DNA of 64,000 nt from positions 83,948 to 147,947 of the forward strand of contig NZ_JACXYX010000015.1 of the NCBI RefSeq assembly GCF_014779655.1, given 5' to 3'. The translations under genes were made by a program, and so were the position numbers. This DNA comes from Nocardioides ganghwensis. Lineage in GTDB: Bacteria; Actinomycetota; Actinomycetes; Propionibacteriales; Nocardioidaceae. The notes under the pieces are model-generated. The model ran no database searches, was not told where the DNA came from, and saw nothing but the letters and a program-made list of their open reading frames with translations. Positions 9,252 to 17,466 of this stretch are shown here, piece after piece. Within the stretch, counting starts at the first letter, position 1. Every line of letters starts with the position of its first letter.

Positions 9252-9356
9252 GCTGACATGCTAACGACGGGACGTCGCCCGGATGGGCGATCGCCCACTT
9301 CGCAATGCTTGCTCGAGACAGGAAGTTCAACGGTTGTGCCGGGCCCAAGTGACTCC

Positions 9357-10169
9357 ATGCGCGCGGCTCTGATCGGTCTTGTCCGCCGTGGGTCCCGGAC
9401 CGTCCTCTGGGGTACTGATGTCGCGGGATTCGCGAACAACCTGTATCTCTGGCTCTGCGCTGCAACATCACAGCGCTCCGGCGACGCCACGTATGTCCTT
9501 CGGCGAGAAGGGATGGCCACCTGGCTGAAGCAGATGCCAGCCGTGGACGAGTTCCTCACGATCGACAAGCAGCACGTGCGTTTCGTCGACCAGCGCGACC
9601 TGGGTCACCACCAGGTGTACGGCGTGGACTTTGGTGCTGTCGACCTGCGGCGGTTCATCGAGGAATTCCTTCTACCTTCTCCGCTACTCCAAGGTCTGCC
9701 CCGCGACGACGATCCCAGGCGAGTCGTCCTGAACGTTCGGCGCGGCGACTACTACAGCGATCCGGTGTACCGCGGTCAGTACTCGTTCGACATCGTCGAG
9801 TACGTTCGCTCCGCCTTGGAGGTCGCCCGACGTCAACATCCAGTGGACAGTGTCCACGTGGTGAGCGATGACATCGGGTGGTGCCGGGACCGATTGGGCT
9901 GGTTGTCGACCGACAGCACCACGACATTTGCGGAGCCCGGACAACCTGTGAATCATTTTCGGGAGGTGGCCGGCGCCTCCAGGTTGATCCTCGCCAACTC
10001 GACGTTCTCCTACTGGGCGGCGTACGTGAGCAACGTCGTCCACGGGACGGATCCGGCAAGAGTCATAGCCCCGTGGTTTCACAACAGGCTCTCGCGCCAC
10101 GGTGCCGCTTGGCAGCTCGATCCGCGCTGGACCGTGATCAAGGAGATCCGAGGGGGCTGGGATGCGTGA
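9357..10169 (+). CDS. GT11 family, alpha-1,2-fucosyltransferase-like
   Basis: 270 residues from the ATG at 9357. An upstream in-frame ATG at 9195 would overlap the divergent gene, so I prefer 9357. The diagnostic GT11 block is RRVVLNVRRGDYY, matching the HxRxGDY motif that binds GDP-fucose. The late block FREVAGASRLILANSTFSYWAAYVS matches the family's S-N-S-F-S-W-W-A motif. The N-terminal GTDVAGFANNLYLW corresponds to the GLGNQLF region. The family transfers fucose in alpha-1,2 or alpha-1,6 linkage. No GDP-fucose synthesis genes are in the window. It overlaps the next gene by 8 nt. Confidence 0.82.
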   Translation: MRAALIGLVRRGSRTVLWGTDVAGFANNLYLWLCAATSQRSGDATYVLRREGMATWLKQMPAVDEFLTIDKQHVRFVDQRDLGHHQVYGVDFGAVDLRRFIEEFLLPSPLLQGLPRDDDPRRVVLNVRRGDYYSDPVYRGQYSFDIVEYVRSALEVARRQHPVDSVHVVSDDIGWCRDRLGWLSTDSTTTFAEPGQPVNHFREVAGASRLILANSTFSYWAAYVSNVVHGTDPARVIAPWFHNRLSRHGAAWQLDPRWTVIKEIRGGWDA

Positions 10170-11004
10170 GCACGTGCGGTTCGCACTCCTGCGCTTCTTC
10201 CGGCGCTACGCACGGCCCGTGTTGGGGCCGGGCATGCTGTGGATGAACACAGCGGGCAGCCACGGCTACCACCGAGCGAGGCCGGCGGACGTGCCAGTGA
10301 CGGCGTACTGCGTCTACCGATCGACCAACGCGGACGCAGTAGCGACACTCGTTGACGGGCTGCCCAGTGGGTCGCTCGTCCACCTGCACGCGCTGGACCG
10401 AGTGGCTCCGATCCTCGATCAGTTCACCAGGGAGATTGGTCCGGGAGCGCGCATCCCTCTGCTCCAGAACCTTCTCGACAAGTATCCACCCGTGCTCGAA
10501 CAGCACGTCGTGATCGCCGACGACGACGTCACGTTCATCGGCACGGGCGCACGGCGATTCCCCGGACTCGGTGTTCTGGCTGAGTTCGACATCTGCCAGC
10601 CGGCGCACACGCCCGACAGCGAGCACAGCTTCCGCGTAACTCGTGCTGAGCCGCTCAGCACGGCGAGAGAGACCACATTCGTCGAGGTCGGACCAGTCGT
10701 TCTCCTGTCCCCGAAGGCGCAAGCTCTCGTCCTCCCATTTCCCGAGGATGCTCAGATGGGGTGGGGCCTAGATGTGCAGTGGTCAGGGTTGCGGCGTAAC
10801 GGTTTGCGATTGGGCGTCATAGACGCGACGCCCGTGCATCACTTCGGGCGTGTGGCAGCTGACTACGACACTGGTCCCGAGGCGGAGGTCAACGCTCGTT
10901 ATCTCCGCGAGGCCGAGGTTGCGTCCGTACACGATCTAGCGCACAACACCGGCCGCACGTGGCGTCCGTGGCAGCGTGCACCGCGATGGACGGGCGAGCG
11001 ATGA
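10162..11004 (+). CDS. DUF707-like putative glycosyltransferase
   Basis: 280 residues. An N-terminal basic amphipathic stretch is followed by a GT-A-like core: VVIADDDVTFIGTGARRFPGL, then FDICQPAHTPDSEHSFRV and TFVEVGPVVLLSPKAQALVLPFP. GWGLDVQWSGLRRNGLRLGVIDATPVHH follows. This ordered series (DDDV, QPA, T-FVE, GWGLD-W, GVIDA-PVHH) resembles DUF707 proteins, proposed glycosyltransferases best known from plants and some bacteria. It is coupled by short overlaps to the GT11 gene before it and the ABC flippase after it, so it probably acts on the same glycan. Family call moderate. Confidence 0.68.
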   Translation: MREHVRFALLRFFRRYARPVLGPGMLWMNTAGSHGYHRARPADVPVTAYCVYRSTNADAVATLVDGLPSGSLVHLHALDRVAPILDQFTREIGPGARIPLLQNLLDKYPPVLEQHVVIADDDVTFIGTGARRFPGLGVLAEFDICQPAHTPDSEHSFRVTRAEPLSTARETTFVEVGPVVLLSPKAQALVLPFPEDAQMGWGLDVQWSGLRRNGLRLGVIDATPVHHFGRVAADYDTGPEAEVNARYLREAEVASVHDLAHNTGRTWRPWQRAPRWTGER

Positions 11005-12821
11005 AGGTGGCTATGCCGGTCACGCTGCTTCGCCGCGTGCTGCCTCCGGGCTCGGGCGTGCTCTTCAGTGAAGGCACACGATGGCGTCTCGTCCTGGCAG
11101 CCGCTGGAGCTGTGCTTGTCGCCATGCTGGACATGCTGGGTGTGGCTGCGCTGCTGCCACTCATGCAGATCCTGACTGACCGGCCACGGAGCGAGGGCGC
11201 TCTTGGTGTGGTGGTTGCGGTGGTGGGTGAGAACCGCAGCGATCAGTGGGTTGCGGTCTTCGTCAGCCTGGTGATGGTCGGGGCTTTCGTCCTGAAAGGG
11301 GTTCTCACGATCTGCTTCAGGTGGTGGCAGCTGGGCTTCCTGGCGAAGGAACAGGTGCGCACCAGCTCTCGCCTGATGCGCGGGTATCTCGCGGCTCCCT
11401 ACGAGAAGTTCACTCAGCGAACGACGGCCGAGCTGCTGCGAACCATGGGGGACGCTGTCGGACAGACGTACGGACAGGTCGTCCTCGGTTCGCTCAGCGC
11501 GGCCACCGAAGCTCTCACCATCCTCGCGATGGTCGGCTTGCTGCTGCTGACCAGTCCTGGTCCTGCGGCGTTGGCAGTTGCCTACTTCGCTGTGTCGGCG
11601 TTCTGGCTCAGCAGGGTTGTCAAACGACACGCCGCTGAGGCGGGCGAACAGGTGCTTCAGGAGTCGACGGTGGCGTTCCGTGCCGTCCTGCACTCCATGG
11701 GCGGCGCCAAGGAGATCATGGTGCGACGGAACGCGGAGACGTTCGTCGGTCACTATGCCGAGGCTCAGACGAGGCTCGCGTCGGCGAAGCGCCGATTCGC
11801 GTTCACCGGCGAGTTCCCCAAGTACGCGCTCGAGATCATCTTCGTCGTCGGTGTCGCACTGATGACCATCGCCACCTTCAGCGTGGAAGGACCCCAGGAC
11901 GGGCTGACGACACTGGCTGTCTTCGTGGCCGCAGGAACTCGCGTGATCCCGTGTCTCTCACGCCTCATGGCGGGCCTCGTGGCTGTGCGGTTCGGGTTAC
12001 CGGGACTCCGACTGGTTGTAGATGACGTACATCATTACGTCTTGCCCCATGAGGGCGAGAGGCGCAGCTCGCCGCTCGACCCTCGCGACGGCACCTGGGC
12101 AGCAGACATCGAACTGCACGACGTGGGGTTTGCCTATGAGGGAGCGGACCAAGTGCTGAGCGGCATCAACGTGCGCGTCCCAAGGGGTACGACTCTGGCC
12201 ATCGTTGGAGCAAGCGGTGCTGGCAAGACCACGTTGGTCGACCTCCTGCTCGGGTTGCTGGCACCGACGTCTGGCCGCATCACAGTCGGTGGTCGGGACA
12301 TCAGAGAAGACCTTGAGGGCTGGCAGCGCCAGATAGGGCTGGTGCCTCAGCTGGTGTACATCATCGAGGACACACTGCGGAACAACGTCATCTTCGGGAT
12401 GCCAGCGGACGACGATCGCGTGTGGGACTGTCTTCGGCAGGCGCACCTCGAGGAGTTCGTGCGATCTCTCCCAGATGGCCTGGACACCGAACTGGGTGAC
12501 AGGGGATCCCGCATCAGCGGCGGACAGGCGCAGCGTCTGGGCATCGCTCGCGCGCTGTACCTACGCCCGTCCGTCATCGTGCTGGATGAGGCGACATCCG
12601 CTCTGGACAACGAGACCGAGCGATCGGTGTCAGAAGCCATGGCTTCCTTGCACGGAGAGGTGACCCTGGTGGTGGTCGCCCACCGGCTGTCAACTGTTCG
12701 ACATGCCGACAAGATCGTGATGCTGGTCGATGGTGAGGTGGATGGCGTAGGTACGTTCGATGAGCTGAAGGCGGCCAGCTCGCGGTTTGCGAGGCTGGTC
12801 GAGCTGGGTCGACTTGAGTGA
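11001..12821 (+). CDS. ABC-type lipid-linked glycan flippase (PglK/MsbA-like)
   Basis: 606 residues, one fused half-transporter. Membrane segments fill roughly residues 25-330. The ATPase domain carries Walker A GASGAGKTT, Q-loop QIGLVPQ, signature ISGGQAQ, Walker B VIVLDEAT with the catalytic Glu, and H-loop VVAHRLST, all intact, so a homodimer is likely. The half-transporter layout matches PglK-type exporters that move undecaprenyl-pyrophosphate glycans across the membrane. Its ATG overlaps the preceding stop (ATGA), giving a GT11-DUF707-flippase operon. A multidrug role is possible, but the context argues for glycan export. Confidence 0.85.
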   Translation: MKVAMPVTLLRRVLPPGSGVLFSEGTRWRLVLAAAGAVLVAMLDMLGVAALLPLMQILTDRPRSEGALGVVVAVVGENRSDQWVAVFVSLVMVGAFVLKGVLTICFRWWQLGFLAKEQVRTSSRLMRGYLAAPYEKFTQRTTAELLRTMGDAVGQTYGQVVLGSLSAATEALTILAMVGLLLLTSPGPAALAVAYFAVSAFWLSRVVKRHAAEAGEQVLQESTVAFRAVLHSMGGAKEIMVRRNAETFVGHYAEAQTRLASAKRRFAFTGEFPKYALEIIFVVGVALMTIATFSVEGPQDGLTTLAVFVAAGTRVIPCLSRLMAGLVAVRFGLPGLRLVVDDVHHYVLPHEGERRSSPLDPRDGTWAADIELHDVGFAYEGADQVLSGINVRVPRGTTLAIVGASGAGKTTLVDLLLGLLAPTSGRITVGGRDIREDLEGWQRQIGLVPQLVYIIEDTLRNNVIFGMPADDDRVWDCLRQAHLEEFVRSLPDGLDTELGDRGSRISGGQAQRLGIARALYLRPSVIVLDEATSALDNETERSVSEAMASLHGEVTLVVVAHRLSTVRHADKIVMLVDGEVDGVGTFDELKAASSRFARLVELGRLE

Positions 12822-12911
12822 AGGTACGACGAGTCATCCAGGCGAAGGCTGCCGGCGGCAAGACCCCTGGCCCAGAATGTTCGTCAGGCGACTGAACCCA
12901 GGCCGCAGACC

Positions 12912-13862
12912 TCACCCCGCCAGAAGGTCAGCCGGGTCCCACGTCGACCAGACGCCCGGACGCACAGACACCATGGGACCTGCAGCCTGATGGTCCAGCA
13001 GGGGCACCGGACGCCCCGTTCGCAAGTCAGACCAGATGTCGGCGATGGCGTCGTCGTCAAGCCCGCTTGCTCGTCGCCAGTGGGGTGCGATGTTCCCCGA
13101 CTTGCCAGCTGCGACAGCAGCGGCCGCCCCCTGTCGCACTTTGCGCGCGACCTGACTCTGACTGCGGTACACGGCATGTGCAATGTGTATCCCGTGTGCG
13201 TGCGCACCGACCCGCGCGGCTGAGTGGTTGCCCACGCCGAGCACCAGCCAGGGGTGGGTGCGTGCGGCTACCTTTCCAGGGAAGGTGGGCGTCGCGTCGA
13301 GCACGTACTCGGTCTCTACATCGATCGGGCCGTCGCCGGACGGCACCATCGAGTGCCATGCGGCATGCACGACGGTCGCGGTGTCTTGCCTCCGCAGCAG
13401 GTCCGCGAGCAATTCGTCCTTGGCGAACCAGAACTCATCGGCGTCGAACGGTACTACCCACCGGGCGCCGCGCTGTCGCGCGATGTGCGCAAGGTAGGAC
13501 ATCTTCTCGGCCTGGTAGTAGCGGGGTTCGTCGTCTCGCCCGACATGGAGCCGGGGATCCCGTGCGGACAGCTCCGCCAGTATCCGCGGGGTTGCGTCCC
13601 TGGATCGATTGTCCACCACCAGCACGTGATCCAGACCTTGGTCCAACAGGTGTTGCACGGTCAGGCCGATGATGTCGGCCTCGTCTCGCACCATCGCGAT
13701 GCCCCAGACCTCGTCCCGCTGCGAGGGTTCGGGCAGGTCCGGCAGGGTGATCCCGCGATTGGATCGCCACTGCTCGACCCATCGTTGCGGTCGTCTGTAC
13801 TCGCGCAACGCCCAGCTCAGCTGACCGATCTCACTCCTGATCCGCGACTTCACGTCAGGCAT
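12912..13862 (-). CDS. GT2-like glycosyltransferase (paralogue A)
   Basis: 316 residues from the ATG at 13862 (an earlier in-frame start lies at 13922). The core is WGIAMVRDEADIIGLTVQHLLDQG, VLVVDNRSRDATP, YYQAEKMSYLAHIARQRGA and WVVPFDADEFWF, the pattern of the PF13704-type GT2 enzymes with a DAD acidic motif. The next gene encodes an obvious paralogue, with the same blocks in the same order. It overlaps that gene by 8 nt. It is convergent with the flippase gene, with 90 bp between them and no convincing terminator. Substrate unknown. Confidence 0.8.
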   Translation of the reverse strand: MPDVKSRIRSEIGQLSWALREYRRPQRWVEQWRSNRGITLPDLPEPSQRDEVWGIAMVRDEADIIGLTVQHLLDQGLDHVLVVDNRSRDATPRILAELSARDPRLHVGRDDEPRYYQAEKMSYLAHIARQRGARWVVPFDADEFWFAKDELLADLLRRQDTATVVHAAWHSMVPSGDGPIDVETEYVLDATPTFPGKVAARTHPWLVLGVGNHSAARVGAHAHGIHIAHAVYRSQSQVARKVRQGAAAAVAAGKSGNIAPHWRRASGLDDDAIADIWSDLRTGRPVPLLDHQAAGPMVSVRPGVWSTWDPADLLAG

Positions 13863-14883
13863 GGGAGCGGAGCTCCTCAGGCCACCTTGACCAGGAGAAG
13901 GGGTTTCCGTACAAGGCCGCACCAGGTTCGGGGGACCAACTCAGACCGTCGATTGGGCGACCGTGGATGATCTCGCTCCACACTGTGTTCAGGCCGTCGT
14001 CGCTCATTCCGCCGAAGCGGCGCCAGTGAGTACCGACGTTGTCATCCACGTCGATGCCCGAGAATGCCGCCCGCCCCTGACGCAACTTCCGGCCAAGCTG
14101 CTCGCGACTGCGCCACGGGACGTGGACGATGCGGAAGGTGGTGTCGATTCGGCCCGGTCGAGAGACCCAGTGGTTGCCGGTGTCGAGGAGGGCAAGCCGC
14201 GATGCTCGGTACGCGACCTTCCTCAGACTGTGAGGAGCGCGTTCAATTCGGAATGAACCGGGCTCGCCAGAAACAGGGAACGCATTGTGGATGTCGGCTC
14301 GAGCGACCTTCGCCGAGGTTGCTCGCAGGGAGTCAGCCAATGACGCTGACTGCCCGAACCACAGCTCGTCGGCGTCGAACGGGATGATCCAACCAGCGCC
14401 TCGGCGCGCTGCGTACCGCCCGAGGAGCGTCATCTTCGCCTGCTGGTAGTAGGCAGGTTCGGTGTCGCGCGCCAAGATCACGCGCTTGTCGCGAAGACCC
14501 AGCAACAAGTCAACGGTCTCGTCAGAGGAGCCGTTGTCTGCGACAAGGACCCGGTCTACGCCCTGGGCGAGCAGGTGTCCCACCGTCTGGGTGAGGATGT
14601 CGGCTTCGTTCTTCACCATCGTTACTGCCCAGATCGCGCCGGTCGCATCTGGTCCGTAGCTGCTTCGGGGGAGCTGAAGACCTCTCTGGGCGCGACGCAT
14701 GGCCATCCGATGCTCATGCTGTCGTAGGTGCGTGATCTGGTGCGCCACCGCGCCGCGCACCGAGAGGCCATCCACGAGCCGTGAAGACGTCGTGGTCGGG
14801 TCTGGAGTCATGTGCCGATCTTCTCTGTCCAAGGCGGGCTGGAGGGGTACGGGTCGCGAGCTCTGCATCGACCCTTCCGCCAT
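13855..14883 (-). CDS. GT2-like glycosyltransferase (paralogue B)
   Basis: 342 residues. It carries IWAVTMVKNEADILTQTVGHLL, VLVADNGSSDETVDLLLGL, YYQQAKMTLLGRYAARRGA and WIIPFDADELWFGQ, matching paralogue A block for block, with a longer N-terminal extension (about 60 residues rich in His/Arg). The pair looks like an old tandem duplication that may transfer sequential sugars. The start codon lies 1 nt after the upstream GT2 stop, so the three leftward GT genes (14885, 13855, 12912) form one tightly packed unit. A downstream in-frame ATG could also serve as the start. Confidence 0.8.
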   Translation of the reverse strand: MAEGSMQSSRPVPLQPALDREDRHMTPDPTTTSSRLVDGLSVRGAVAHQITHLRQHEHRMAMRRAQRGLQLPRSSYGPDATGAIWAVTMVKNEADILTQTVGHLLAQGVDRVLVADNGSSDETVDLLLGLRDKRVILARDTEPAYYQQAKMTLLGRYAARRGAGWIIPFDADELWFGQSASLADSLRATSAKVARADIHNAFPVSGEPGSFRIERAPHSLRKVAYRASRLALLDTGNHWVSRPGRIDTTFRIVHVPWRSREQLGRKLRQGRAAFSGIDVDDNVGTHWRRFGGMSDDGLNTVWSEIIHGRPIDGLSWSPEPGAALYGNPFSWSRWPEELRSHA

Positions 14884-14884
14884 G

Positions 14885-15838
14885 TCACGTCACGCTCCTG
14901 ATCCATTCCGTCTCGCCATGCCGCACGCCGGCCTCAGCCGCAGCTTCGACAGCCAAGGCGACCATCTTGCCCTGAATCAAACGAGGCGACCGGGACAGCG
15001 CTCGGTCGACCCCTCGACCGAGGCGCGCTGCATCTTCCGCCGTGCCAATGCTGCGCGCGACCGCCATGACCAACCAGCGCCAGGCTCCACCGCCTGCAGG
15101 CTCTGGCAACGCACCTGAATGCCGGTCGCGGAAGGCTCGTATCGACGCGCCGGAGATGAAGGCCCGCGCTACCCGGGACTCTGCGTCTGCGGCAGGCCCG
15201 CGGTGCTCGATCTCGAGATCGGGGTCGATGACGATCTCCACTCCGGAACGAGCCAGACGCAGCCCGAGCTCGGAGTCCTCGCGGTAGGTCATGGTCGGGT
15301 CGAAGCCGCCGACCGCTTCGTACGCCGCCTTCGGCACCGAGTTGCACGCCGCCCAGTGGAGCCACCGCTGCTCGGGCGGGCGTGCGTACGCCTGGGCGAT
15401 CAGGCGGTGGTTGGCGGGCCTCCCGTACGCGCTGGCGTAGGGCGTGTCATCGAACACGTCGCGGGTGAGCGAGACGACACCGAGTGGCGGGGCGTCCGCG
15501 GGACGCGCCCGGTGGCGGGCCAGATGAGCAGCGAGGAAGCCGGGTCTGGGCGTGAGGTCGTCGTCGCAGCGGAGCACGATCTCCCCGCGCGCCGCCTGGT
15601 AGCCCGCGGAGAGGGCAGCGGACACCCCGTCGCCACCGGCTCGCTCGACGATCCTCAACGGCACGCGGTCGGCGTACGTCTCGACGACCTCGCGGCTCCC
15701 GTCGATGTCCCCGTCGAGGACGAAGAGGACCTCCCACGGCTCGTCGACCTGCTGGGCGGCGAGTGCGTCGAGCAGGACCGGTAGCCGTGTCGCACCGCCG
15801 CGAGTGGGCACGACGACGGACAGGGCGAGATCGGGCAC
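14885..15838 (-). CDS. glycosyltransferase family 2
   Basis: 317 residues from a GTG start at 15838 (VPDLALSVVVPTRGG). The GT-A core is clear: VLFVLDGDIDGS, GVSAALSAGYQAARGEIVLRCDDDLTPRPGF (DDD metal motif), then WLHWAACNSVPKAAYEAVGGFDPTMTYREDSELGLRLARSG. It is the first gene of the leftward trio. Upstream, 26 bp away, is the MauE-thioredoxin gene, where the glycan island ends. The sequence is more GC-rich than its two downstream neighbours. Confidence 0.82.
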   Translation of the reverse strand: MPDLALSVVVPTRGGATRLPVLLDALAAQQVDEPWEVLFVLDGDIDGSREVVETYADRVPLRIVERAGGDGVSAALSAGYQAARGEIVLRCDDDLTPRPGFLAAHLARHRARPADAPPLGVVSLTRDVFDDTPYASAYGRPANHRLIAQAYARPPEQRWLHWAACNSVPKAAYEAVGGFDPTMTYREDSELGLRLARSGVEIVIDPDLEIEHRGPAADAESRVARAFISGASIRAFRDRHSGALPEPAGGGAWRWLVMAVARSIGTAEDAARLGRGVDRALSRSPRLIQGKMVALAVEAAAEAGVRHGETEWIRSVT

Positions 15839-15864
15839 CCGCCGATCGTAGGTGGCCTGCGCGT

Positions 15865-16860
15865 TCACTCGGCCGGGCTCGGCTGCTCCGTGAGCACGCC
15901 GAAGACGTCCTCCACGAACGCAGCCACCTCGTCCTCCCCGTCCACCGGCCCTCCTGCGAGATAGCCGTCGGCCCCGAGCAGGACCGCGGCGGGCGCGGCG
16001 ACGGAGAAGACACGACGGACGTTGAGCTCCGGCTCCCAGGCGGCGAGGTCGTACGCGTGCTCGCCTGCTGCGCGCGCCGAGGCCTCGTCCGGGTAGATCG
16101 CGACGACACCCACGACCGGCGCGAGGCGGGCTGCCCAGTCGTCCAGCTTCTCCGCGGTGCGTACGCACGGGCCGCACCCGGGATTGAGGACGACGAGGAG
16201 CCGGGCCTGGGCGGCGGCGAGCTGGGCGATGCTCGTGGTCGTCCCATCGTGCAGGGTGAGGGCGCCGTACGGGGTGGCCTGGCGCTCGTAGTCGAGAAGG
16301 TCCTCGTCGGCCGACGCGGTGGGGCCGGCGCTCGCCGGAGCACCGACCACCAGGACCGCGACCGTCGCTGCGGCGGCTGCGGCCGCGAGCGCCCACCAGC
16401 CCGCGACGTCCAGCGCGCCGAGCGCCGACGGCACCGACCCGCCGTCGAGGGCGAACCACACGACCACGGCGGCGAGCGCGGTCAGGAGCACGTTGCGGGC
16501 GAGGGTCGTGGTGTCCACGTCGTGCCGGCCGAGGGTGCCGAAGCACGAGCACGTCACCGGCTCGTCGAAGGTCAGCGCCCGCGCGACCAGCGCGGCGTAG
16601 GCCAGCATCAGCAGCAGGACCACCACGGCGACCGGCACCAGCCAGCCGGACGGAGTCACGAGCAGCAGGGCCGCGGCGGCGATCTCCACCCAGGGCAGGG
16701 CCGGCGCAGCGACGTCGGCCGGCACGATCGCCGGCACCCGGAGCGCGGTGAAGGCGTCCCGGGTCGCGCGGCGGTCCCGGAGCTTGGCGACCCCGCTCGT
16801 GAGCAGCACGGCCACGAGGGTCAGCACGACCACGAGTGCGGCGACGGGTGCCTGCGACAT
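15865..16860 (-). CDS. MauE-like membrane protein fused to a thioredoxin-like domain
   Basis: 331 residues. Residues 1-175 hold four to six membrane segments of the MauE/DoxX type, including TFDEPVTCSCFGTLG, whose CSCFG motif typifies MauE-related proteins involved in disulfide handling. Residues about 185-331 form a thioredoxin-like domain with the active site LLVVLNPGCGPCVRTAEKL (CxxC = CGPC). The fusion suggests electron transfer across the membrane to an extracytoplasmic redox domain. The natural substrate cannot be told. It lies between the glycan island and a DUF1707 protein and shares no obvious operon with either. Confidence 0.78.
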   Translation of the reverse strand: MSQAPVAALVVVLTLVAVLLTSGVAKLRDRRATRDAFTALRVPAIVPADVAAPALPWVEIAAAALLLVTPSGWLVPVAVVVLLLMLAYAALVARALTFDEPVTCSCFGTLGRHDVDTTTLARNVLLTALAAVVVWFALDGGSVPSALGALDVAGWWALAAAAAAATVAVLVVGAPASAGPTASADEDLLDYERQATPYGALTLHDGTTTSIAQLAAAQARLLVVLNPGCGPCVRTAEKLDDWAARLAPVVGVVAIYPDEASARAAGEHAYDLAAWEPELNVRRVFSVAAPAAVLLGADGYLAGGPVDGEDEVAAFVEDVFGVLTEQPSPAE

Positions 16861-16896
16861 GTGCGAAACCGTACGGCTCTGGCGAGGTGACCCCCG

Positions 16897-17382
16897 TCAG
16901 TGCCTCGGGTGCGCCCAGCGGTAGAGCGCGATCAGGCCGGGAAGGAAGACCACCAGCAGCACGATCCCGAAGACCCTCTCGCCGACGCCTTCGCCGAACA
17001 GCACGAACAGCGAGCCGCCGAGGACGAACGGTGACGTGAGCAGCCCGACGATCCAGAAGACCAGCCGGGGGAGGAACCCACGCTGGGGACGCTGGGCCCA
17101 CAGCGCTGACGTCCCGGTCGGGGTGAGTCCGGCGAGCACGTCCTCGAGGTCGCCGTGCGTACGGGCCGTGAGGGCGCGCGAGGTGCGCTCGTCGAGGTCG
17201 GCCGGGGTGAGGCGTCCCTGGCTGAAGGCCCTGTTGAGCAGGTCGCAGACCCGCTCCCGCTCGGCGTCGGACGCCAGCGTCGCCTCGCGGGCCGCCTCGG
17301 CGCGGTCGCGGGCTGCCATCCACATGCGCATGGCCTCGTCGCCGGGGCCGGACCCGGGAGTGGCGCCGCTGGGGGTGGTCAT
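16897..17382 (-). CDS. DUF1707 domain membrane protein
   Basis: 161 residues. The segment ASDAERERVCDLLNRAFSQGRLTPADLDERTSRALTARTHGDLEDVLAGL is a DUF1707/SHOCT-like module, common at the N-terminus of small actinobacterial membrane proteins. Two hydrophobic segments follow (LVFWIVGLLTSPFVLGGSLFVLF and VFGIVLLVVFLPGLIALYRW). The start is the ATG at 17382; a long reading frame continues upstream but is antisense to the MFS gene. Function unknown; no catalytic residues are evident. Confidence 0.8.
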   Translation of the reverse strand: MTTPSGATPGSGPGDEAMRMWMAARDRAEAAREATLASDAERERVCDLLNRAFSQGRLTPADLDERTSRALTARTHGDLEDVLAGLTPTGTSALWAQRPQRGFLPRLVFWIVGLLTSPFVLGGSLFVLFGEGVGERVFGIVLLVVFLPGLIALYRWAHPRH

Positions 17383-17466
17383 GCGGCTCAGGGTAGGTGC
17401 TCGTCCCGCGGCACCGCGGCACTTCGGAGGGAACAACCCCGCTCGATCCGCTGTTGTCCTTCCTCG

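Noticed and set aside
9195..9356. Longer start for the GT11 gene
   Set aside because: The extra segment overlaps the divergent GT2 start and contains no recognisable family sequence; the ATG at 9357 is better.
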